Shown here: one piece after another, positions 55,600-64,000 of the stretch
Layout of the letters: each line of letters opens with the position of its first letter
Numbering within the stretch: position 1 is the first letter of the stretch
Assembly (NCBI RefSeq): GCF_030052815.1
Contig: NC_079499.1
Coordinates: forward strand, 100,288,480 to 100,352,479
From: Hevea brasiliensis
Lineage: Eukaryota > Streptophyta > Magnoliopsida > Malpighiales > Euphorbiaceae
DNA length: 64,000 nt
Reading direction: 5' to 3'
Program-made: the position numbers and the translations under genes
The notes under the pieces: model-generated
Databases searched by the model: none
What the model saw: only the letters and a program-made list of their open reading frames with translations
Told to the model about the DNA's origin: nothing

Positions 55600-58252
55600 T
55601 ATAACACCCCTAATTTTTAAATTTATTATTTTTGGGCAAATATGGATGTTTTAATTTTATTTAAATTTTAGGAAATTTTTTGAGATTTTTCAGATTTTAG
55701 AAATCGGGTTCGATTTTCTGAAAAAATAAACTTTGATAATTTTTAAAAATTAATTTAAAGACACGTGGCAAAACTAAAAATATATTTGGAGTCTACAAAT
55801 TTTTTCTGAGTTTTCTAGAATTTTTTCGAAATTTTTGGGCCTCGTTTTCGATCCCAAGGCAGAGTAAAAATTAAAAAATTTTGTATTCTGAATCGAACCG
55901 ATTGAATTGAACTGGACCGGATCGGACCGGTCAAATCGGACCGGCCTTTCTTCTTCCTTTTTCTTCTTCTCCCACGCGCGTTCTCCTTCTTCTCTCTCTC
56001 TCCCGTTTTCTCTCTCCTCCCGCCCCAGCCCGCCGGCCAGCCACCTCCCCCGCCACCCCAGCCCGCCGGCGCAACCCCCCAGCCGCCCCAGCTCGCCGGC
56101 CGCCGCCTGTAGCGCCGGCAAGCGTCGCACGAAGCGACGCGACGCGCGCGCGCGACCTTTCGCGTTCCAGACCGAAATCCGGCCGATCCGGCCACCAATC
56201 GGACCGGGTCTTGTGTGTAAACCCATCTACTCGTCGAGAGTTTTTCATAGACACAAAGAACACCTAAATCCATCAAGCGGTTTGTCCAATTTTTACCCGG
56301 GAAGTTTTAGCCCATTTTGACTTTTGGGCTAGATTTCTCGCAAACCGTAAACCCCACGAGAAAACCGAGAGTACCAGAGCGCTCCACTCGTCGAGAGCTT
56401 CGCGTGGATATAATTTTCAAAATTTTCTGACACCATTTTTCGGTGGGTCCCACGGAACTTCGCAGTGTTTTTTCGAGCATTAAATGTGCTTAGAAAATTC
56501 CGTAAAATTTATGTACTAACCCCCGTGTTGTGGGCTTCGTGTAGGTATCTTCAATTCGCGGAAATTCGACAGTTGTCTAGGTCTGTGAATTTCTGGCCAG
56601 ACAGACCGGTCACCGAAAAGGTCTCCTAATTGGATCGAGATTTTGGCTACCCCACCATTGTCAGACGTCCTGAGCGTGTTCCCGAAGTCAGAATCGGCAA
56701 AGGTAAACCCAAACCTTATTTTTTCGTAACTTTCTAGTGCTTAAATAGGATTAAAAATCCATAAAATATTCGTGGTAGCTCAAAAAATTATGATTCTTTT
56801 TGCAATAGCCTAGTAATATTGCTAAGGACCGCGAGGCAAAGTTTTAGAATTTTTAAAGCTTATTTGGGTAGTTTTTGCAATAATGATCAATTATAAGGAC
56901 TAAACTGTAAATTTACATATTGTGATTGATGACTGTTTGGATGGGCCCAGGAGGGCTGTGTGATGTGATTGAGTTGTGAGTGTATGATTTGTGAATATAG
57001 AAGTGCGTTTTGAGCCCTTTTGCAGGTTAGATAGGCCCTAGGTATATGGGAGACTCTGCCAGATTTTCGGCACGACTTAGGACGTATTTGGTCTTTTTCT
57101 TGGTTTACATTGAGTCAATTGTATTAAATAATTGTAATGAAATTGTCAGGTGAGTCGGGACAGCCTTCTTCCTCCCCCCAGCCGCTTCAGTGACCACCGT
57201 CAAGTCTGTGAGTAAAATATTAATTTTAATTGTAATTTCGATATTATTATATGTTCAAGCATGCCCATGCATCACTTATATGCATATATCTATGTAGTTA
57301 AACTCTAGGCACGTTTTATGTTGCATTCACAACTGTTAAAGTGCCATGAATGTTGTTGTGGTAATTTGGAGCAGTGTGCGTGAGTTGACATGCGTGTGAT
57401 GTGGTGTTGGCTATGGATAGGACGGGTAGTCACGGCTTGAGATCTTCGCTGGGACCCGATCCTTCGGGGTAGTCACGACTTGAGTTCTTCGCTGGGAGCC
57501 CCGATTTGGTTTATTAAGCGAAAGTCCGGCTTGAGTTCTTCGCTGGCACAGGTTGGATTTAGGAGAGTTGTATAGGGGATCAGCTCCCATATATTTATGA
57601 TTGATATTACTGGGTGTGTGAGTGCTCCAAATTACCTTTTTGCTGTTATGATGTGAAAATATTGCTGATGTTGCATTTCGCTCTACAGGGTGTATTAGTT
57701 TTAGATAGTTATAGAGATTATGGTTAAAATTGATATTTTACTCTCTGAGTCGAACGCTCACTCCTGTTCATTATTTTTCAGGCCACAGGAGGATTTTATT
57801 ATGGTTAACCTGCTTTTCTCCTTCGCAGGTTGTTTATTAATATTTGTGTAAATGTATTAACTCCTAGAATTTCCGCATGTGTTAGAAATATTTATTTGAA
57901 TTGGGTCTGTAATATAAAGTGCTAATTTGGGCCTGTAAACTTATTATTTTATGCATGTTGATGGGCTAGATGAGGGAGCTGAGCTCCCATTTATTTTATG
58001 TTGTTATGAGTATGTGGAGGGTGAGCTGAGCTCCCCAAATGATATATATTGTGTTTACAAGTCGGGTGAGTCAAAAACTCTCCGTTGAAAGGTCCATTTT
58101 ATGGCTGGACTCTGTCCGGTTGGTTTCTTGAAATTGGGCCCAAATGGTCCTTAGAGTTGGGTTAAGGAATAGTTAGGCTTACTACGGGCCCCGGGGGCTT
58201 TAGGCTGGCCCAGGTCCTAGTGCCGGTCCAGCCCATAGGTTGGGTCGTGACA
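55600..58252 (+). mobile_element. E2 3' LTR (2,653 bp)
   Basis: Starts TATAACACCCC, a G-to-A change from the TGTAACACCCC seen at 8242, and ends GGTCGTGACA. It is the same length as the LTR before copy B and is followed by the same flank, AGGAAGGTATC. It includes the GC-rich block (55960-56170) and the triple CTTGAG-TCTTCGCTGG repeat (57430-57550). Apparent open frames in the GC-rich part are not genes. Confidence 0.88.
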
Positions 58253-60483
58253 AGGAAGGTATCTAATATCTGGTAGCGCGCTTACTATCTGGCCTTTGGT
58301 GATGTAGGGTATCATCACCCTGGTGCACTGTACCATAAAATTTTTATTGGATGAATTTCTTTTGCATATATGTTTTATGAAATTATTTTATAAGTGATTT
58401 TGATAGTATGAGCATGATTTTATTGAATAGAAAATTTATTGTGAAATTAATTAAGCGTCTGCCTGTTCCTATTCCGTTGTGTGCTATAATTATCATTCAC
58501 TGAGCATTTAGCTCAAACCACGTTTTCTCTATCTGTTATCTGTTTCAGATCAGTAGAATTTTGTAGCTGATCCAAATATTCAATCCATTTTCTGGAGAGG
58601 GACAATCTTTGATTTGTTCTCATGGTACGCCCGAATTCATATTTTCTCAGGCTAATAATTAGTTTAATTTATTGAACAGTTTAGTTTTTATTTGAAATCT
58701 GTAGAGACTCCGCAGTTTACTTATGGGATATTTATGATATTTATTCAGCATTTTGTTTATTTAGATTTTGTCTATTTTATGTATTATATATAATGTTAAT
58801 GTTAAATTGACATTTAAATTTTAGTTCTTCCCACATTAAATCGTTAATATAAATTCAAAGGAAATGATAATAGTGCCATGTTCTCCAATTCGGCTTCAAG
58901 CAATGAGAACCACATCTTTCATGCAAATATCCTATCCAAATGCAATTTTTTTTCTTTGATATGAGAAATTTCAATGTCAAAAATCAACATCACAACTAAA
59001 AATAATAATGCAAGTGCCTGGTCCTATCGCACTCTACGTTTAATTATCATGCAACCACTTGCGGTGATGAATTGACAGTTCTTATCAACTTTTTCCATGT
59101 TTATGGTGATTCTATTAATGAAATTTAGTTTTCTTCAAATATATATATATATATTGGTTCCATCAAAGGTCGCCTGCACTACAGGCTATAGCTTGCCGTA
59201 AGTGAATTCTCTTCCACTGTTGAATTCATTCGAATAGTGACGAAAAATAAATTTTTTTTTTCAATTTAATATGTATATATTAATGATATATAGTTTATTT
59301 TTAATTTATATTTTTCGTTTTTCATTTAGAGTAGAAAAACATAATTAATTCAATTGATTTCAAATTAACTAAATATTAATTTGATAGTTCAATTAACAAA
59401 AATTTAATTAAATATTAAGAATTGTAATAAGTCAATACGCTAATGTAATTAGATTTAAAGACTTATTGAAGCAAGAATTAATAAGTTTAACATTATTATT
59501 GGAGATATTATTAAAAATGGTGAAATGAGAACACCAACGCAAAGACTTGAGAATTTTGTGAGAAAATGAAACTCACGCATTTTGTTCTCATACATACCAG
59601 CAACCTCAAGCCCTTGCAGCACTGGACCTTGAAGCCAGCGATATTACCCAAGGCAAATTGAGCAGATAATTGGCTTGTTTGATGACATTCATGGAGAAAA
59701 TTTCTGAAGGAGAAAAAGTGGCGCAGATTGGAAGGAGCTGTGAAGGCCTCGATATTATAAAATACCCAGAAAAGATAGCAGTTGCCGCTATCTTAATTAT
59801 AAGGCATCTTTATTTTCTCTCTTATGCCGTTAAACAGTTGTCTATTTTTTTAGGATTAGTAAGTGACAATGTATTCATTCAAGATACTCTGATAAAGCTT
59901 GCATGATTTAAGAATACTTAAATTATGCGCCGATCACGGTTCAGAATTTTAGGTCGTGACATACAACCAGCAAGTTGGATTTGATTATTAGATGCCATAG
60001 AATAATATTTCAATAATGTCTTTTAGACCTTTAAAATTAAATTTTATTTTTTAATAAAATATCAGTTAATAATTTTAAATTTAAAAAATGAGATTGTATA
60101 ATATATGATGGTTATGTTTAACATAAGAGAATCCAAATCCATTTTGATATAATCTCTAGTTTTGTTACTTTATTATTTATCTAATTTATATAGATTCATG
60201 TTAGTTTAACACTTTGAAATTAATATGTAAAACGCACGTATTTAACCACCCCGCAATAAATAAATGTCGCCAACAAGTTGATAGGCTCATCTCTACCCTT
60301 TTTTCCGCTAAGATTCTCTGACTTATTGATAGCTACATTACTATTCCATTGTTGCAGCAACAGCTTTATTGAAAGAAACCATTATTAATTATTTTATTGC
60401 AGTTGGTCTCTCACCCTCTCTCTCTCTCTCTCTCTCTCTCTCAAAACTCTTCCATCCTCACATTGTTCTTTTCCTAATTTAGC
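58253..60483 (+). promoter_or_regulatory. 5' region of ABCG copy C
   Basis: Nearly identical to 10895-13120 before copy B, including the extra segment (58779-59848). It has the longest CT run (about 13 units, 60416-60442). Nothing else suggests loss of promoter function. Confidence 0.6.
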
Positions 60484-63400
60484 ATGGACTCCACGGTTAA
60501 TGTGCCCAGATGGACACCAAAATCAAGCACAGTTAGATCACCTCTAAAAAAGCCTACAGCAAGAGTAGACGACGAGTTAGAGTTACAAAGCATGGCTTCT
60601 GACGAAGATGACAAGTCCCTTAGCATGGACACAGTACTATTCCCATTTAGCACTGGCTTTGCTATTGATGGTCGTGATCATCATCATCATCCGACTCTCG
60701 ATTCTTCAGGTCGATATAAAAAACCATCTCTAGATAAGATTGAGATGGAAGCAACTGTCGGGCTAATAAATGAAGACAAGAAGCAGCAGTTTTCATCCAA
60801 TGGAAGCAATGGCGATGGCATTTTCTGTACGTGGGAAGGATTTGTCGGTTACAGTAGGTGATGGGAAAAATGGCCGCCGGGTAATCCTGCAAGGGCTAAC
60901 AGGGTATGCTCAGCCGGGGGACGTGTTATGCGTCATGGGCCCTTCAGGCTGCGGCAAGTCCACTCTTCTAGATGCATTGGCAGGTATAGATATGATCATT
61001 ATTATTATTATTATCTTTTTATAGATATATGATCATTATTAATTAAGTGCTTCCTATAATTTTTTTTCTTTTTTCTTTATTTTGGGTTATATATATTTCA
61101 TATGGTATAATAACGCTAAGGAGGAAGGGCTTATTGCAGGGAGATTAAGTTCCAATACACAGCAAACTGGAGAGATCCTAATCAATGGTCACAAGGTGAC
61201 ACTTGCCTTTGGAACTTCGGTAAGAACTATTTATAAAGATCAATAAGTTTAATTTATAAAGACTATTATTGTTATTGTTATTATTATTATTATTATCTTC
61301 AGCCTATATAATTCTTTCAAGTACGTAGCCTTATTTATAAAGATCAATAAGTTTTAATTTATATTGATATAATTAAATTATGAGGTCTTTAATTTTGAAC
61401 GGTTGGGGTTTAAATAAAATTAAAACAAAAAAAAAAAGGTCTTTACTGTATGATTATGGCGGTCGCATAAAAAAAAAATCGGTTGACGCCTTTTTTTTTT
61501 TTTTTTTACAAGCCTTAATTTTTGTTCATCAGTGGTCTATATATGATTTTTTTTTATATGCTGTATTTAACTCTATGATTTATCATGTTTCAAGGCGTAC
61601 GTGACTCAAGATGATACTCTAATGACAACATTAACAGTAAGGGAAGCTGTGTACTATTCAGCACAGCTTCAACTACCAGACTTCATGTCAATATCTGAAA
61701 AGAAACAAAGAGCCGAGATGACAATAAGGGAGATGGGCTTGCAAGACTCTGTTGACACTAGAATTGGAGGGTGGAGCACAAAAGGCCTTAGCGGTGGACA
61801 AAAGAGAAGAGTCAGCATTTGCATTGAAATCTTGACTCGCCCCAAGCTTCTGTTTCTTGATGAGCCTACCAGTGGACTAGACAGTGCAGCATCTTACCAT
61901 GTCATGAAACGTATTGTGAGGCTTGCTAAGCGAGAAGGAAGGACTGTTATTGCTTCAATTCATCAACCTAGCAGTGAAGTTTTTGAGCTATTCCACAATC
62001 TTTGCCTCCTCTCTTATGGCAGAACAGTCTATTTTGGTCCTGTTTCAATGGCAGAAATGGTATTGATTTTATTGGAATGATAATTGGTTTCTTGGGCAGT
62101 TGATAAATTATGTAAAAATTCATTTTGTCTGCAGTTTTTTTCCTCGAATGGCTTCCCTTGCCCTTCTCTCAGGAACCCATCAGATCACTACCTTAGGACC
62201 ATAAACAAGGACTTCGACGGGGTAAGCATATTTTCCTATCAGTAAATGGCGCATGCAAATATATCAATTCCTCGTGATATTTCGCCGTTTAATTTGCTTG
62301 CTATTTTACTATCAGGACCTTGAACAAGGCCTTGGGGGTTTCATAAGCACAGAGGAAGCTATTAATGTTCTTGTCAAATCATACGAATCATCAGAGATTT
62401 TTCAGCAAGTTAAACAGCAAGTGGCTTATATTTGCGAAAAGGTATGGAGAACTGTTTGTTAATTAGTTGAAATTAATTAGCGCTACCTTAAAGATTGTTA
62501 ATTATACTTTTGTCTTCTTGGTTTTAAAGAAAGGAAAAATTCTGGAGAAGAAAGGAAGTCAGGCATGCTTCATCACCCAATGCATTGTTCTTACAAAGAG
62601 ATCCTTCGTGAACATGTGTCGTGACCTAGGCTATTACTGGCTTCGCCTCGCAATCTACATTGCATTGTGCTTATGCGTAGGGACTATCTTCCATGACATT
62701 GGCTTCACGTATGGTTCAATTCAGGTATATATAAATAGATTATATTGCATCAAGTTCAGGAGCAGTACATGTATACTTTTCTCCGCTGCTATTAATCACT
62801 GTTGAATTTTCCAGGCTAGAGGCTCAATGCTTATGTTTGTGGCCGCGTTCTTGACTTTCATGGCAATTGGTGGATTCCCTTCTTTTGTTGAGGATATGAA
62901 GGTCAGACTGCTCTAATAATGATCTTGTCAAGCCACACGATTTCAATGACTGACTGAATTTAATTTCCTTCTCTGAATTCAGATCTTCGAACGAGAAAGA
63001 TTAAATGGGCACTATGGTGTTGGTGCATTCGTTGTTGGAAACACATTTTCTTCTATTCCTTACCTGTTAATTATCTCTTTAGTCCCTGGAGCCATAGCTT
63101 ATTACCTAGTTGGCCTTCAAAAGAGTTTTCAACACTTCGCCTACTTTGCACTGCTGCTCTTTGCATGCATGATGCTGGTAGAAAGCCTAATGATGACAGT
63201 TGCAAGTATAGTGCCAGATTTCCTGATGGGTATCATAACAGGTGCTGGAATTCAAGGAGTGATGATGCTAAATGGAGGTTTCTTTCGCTTGCCTGACGAT
63301 CTTCCCAAGCCTTTTTGGAGGTACCCAATGTACTATATTGCATTCCACAAGTATGCAAACCAAGGATTCTACAAGAATGAGTTTGAAGGATTGACATTCC

Positions 63401-63630
63401 CAAATAATCAAGTCGGAGGGTCGCCTACCATTACTGGTGAAGAAATTTTGCGAAACATTTGGCAAGTAGAGATGAGTTACTCAAAATGGATTGATATTGC
63501 TATCTTGTTTGGTATGGTGGATCTTTATCGCCTCATGTTCTTGGGGATCATAAAAATTATTGAAAAGGTTAAGCCAATCATCAAAGCTGTCACGTCTGTT
63601 CCTCCTACACAAGTCCAGGTAGATACATGA
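60484..63630 (+). pseudogene. ABCG1-like: ABCG half-transporter, copy C, exon 1 frameshift
   Basis: Exons correspond one to one with A and B: 60484-60983, 61140-61219, 61595-62059, 62135-62221, 62316-62441, 62530-62724, 62815-62901, 62983-63630. Exon 1 is 500 bp instead of 499, because an extra G in the run at 60833-60835 (GTGGGAAGG against GTGGAAGG) shifts the frame. Translation from the normal ATG ends at 60861 after 125 codons, before Walker A. All other exons and splice sites are intact. An ATG at 60770 is in frame with the downstream exons and would give a protein without the variable N-terminus but with all ABC motifs. Other changes: cysteine in SQACF, and aspartate for valine at about residue 693 in the last membrane helix. 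Probable recent pseudogene; a sequencing error is the main alternative. Confidence 0.85.
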
Positions 63631-63631
63631 G

Positions 63632-64000
63632 TGTAACACCCCTCACCCGACTACAGTGTAGCCAAGCAAGGCATGCTACATTCGGTGCCGGAGTACCCTA
63701 ACTTATCTTACTTTATTTCTTTAAAAATTTTGTTCTCGTTATATTTAATATTGATTATTTTTTGATGAAGAAACTAACGAAGTTTCTCCTATTTTATTAT
63801 CGTTTGACGTGTTTTACTATTTACTTATTTGAAAATTTCAATAATATTTTACAATAAAAATCTCATCAATTATTCTCATAATCAATATCTCATTCATATA
63901 TCTCAATTTCATATTCATTCCCATGCATTTCCATTCATGCACAATTTATATATATAAGTCCTCAAGTTTCATTAATTTATATGATTTACAGACTGATTAC
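63632..64000. mobile_element. Start of E1 LTR after copy C, cut by window end
   Basis: TGTAACACCCC begins at the same base relative to the stop codon as in copy B, with the same ATGAG before it. The 369 visible bases match 16273 onward with few differences. So it is the same insertion, copied with the gene. Confidence 0.9.

Overview
The window is nuclear plant DNA, most likely from a dicot with a retrotransposon-rich genome. Genes have GT-AG introns, spacers are AT-rich, and about three quarters of the sequence is Ty3/gypsy LTR retrotransposon material. I cannot fix the species from the sequence alone.

Layout. Three tandem copies of one half-size ABCG (WBC) transporter gene lie on the + strand: A (3749-6906), B (13121-16271) and C (60484-63630). 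Each has eight exons. A and B read through for 728 aa. C carries a 1-nt insertion in exon 1 that breaks the frame just before the nucleotide-binding domain. B and C are nearly identical, share a 1.07-kb upstream segment that A lacks, and share the same LTR inserted at the stop codon, so C and B are the younger pair.

Between A and B there is A's 3' flank, then a 2,653-bp LTR (family E2) at the duplication junction. Between B and C lies a 44-kb nest: a 4,460-bp solo LTR (E1) with target duplication ATGAG at B's stop codon; a truncated, diverged Ogre-type LTR in + orientation (E4, 21137-29097), itself hit by a SIRE/copia-like solo LTR; the 3' part of a Tekay-like chromovirus (E2); and, inside E2, a 23.7-kb Ogre element on the - strand (E3, 31244-54916). 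E3 has 5.1-kb LTRs, a tRNA-Arg primer site, ORF1, gag, protease with a G-patch-like motif, an intron before RT, RT, two RNase H domains, integrase, a roughly 37-copy 61-bp tandem array and a polypurine tract.

The most unusual signal is a gene-like unit carried inside the Ogre LTRs, antisense to the element. It has its own TATA box, a conserved 15-bp palindrome upstream, similarity to the 'putative gypsy type transposon' (Transposase_28) family, and a GT-AG intron of exactly 61 bp in all three LTR copies. All copies are decayed.

How it fits together: the retroelements appear to have shaped the transporter cluster. The LTR before B has unmatched flanks, as expected if unequal exchange between LTRs made the tandem copy. 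The E1 LTR replaced the immediate 3' UTR of B and then travelled with it into C.
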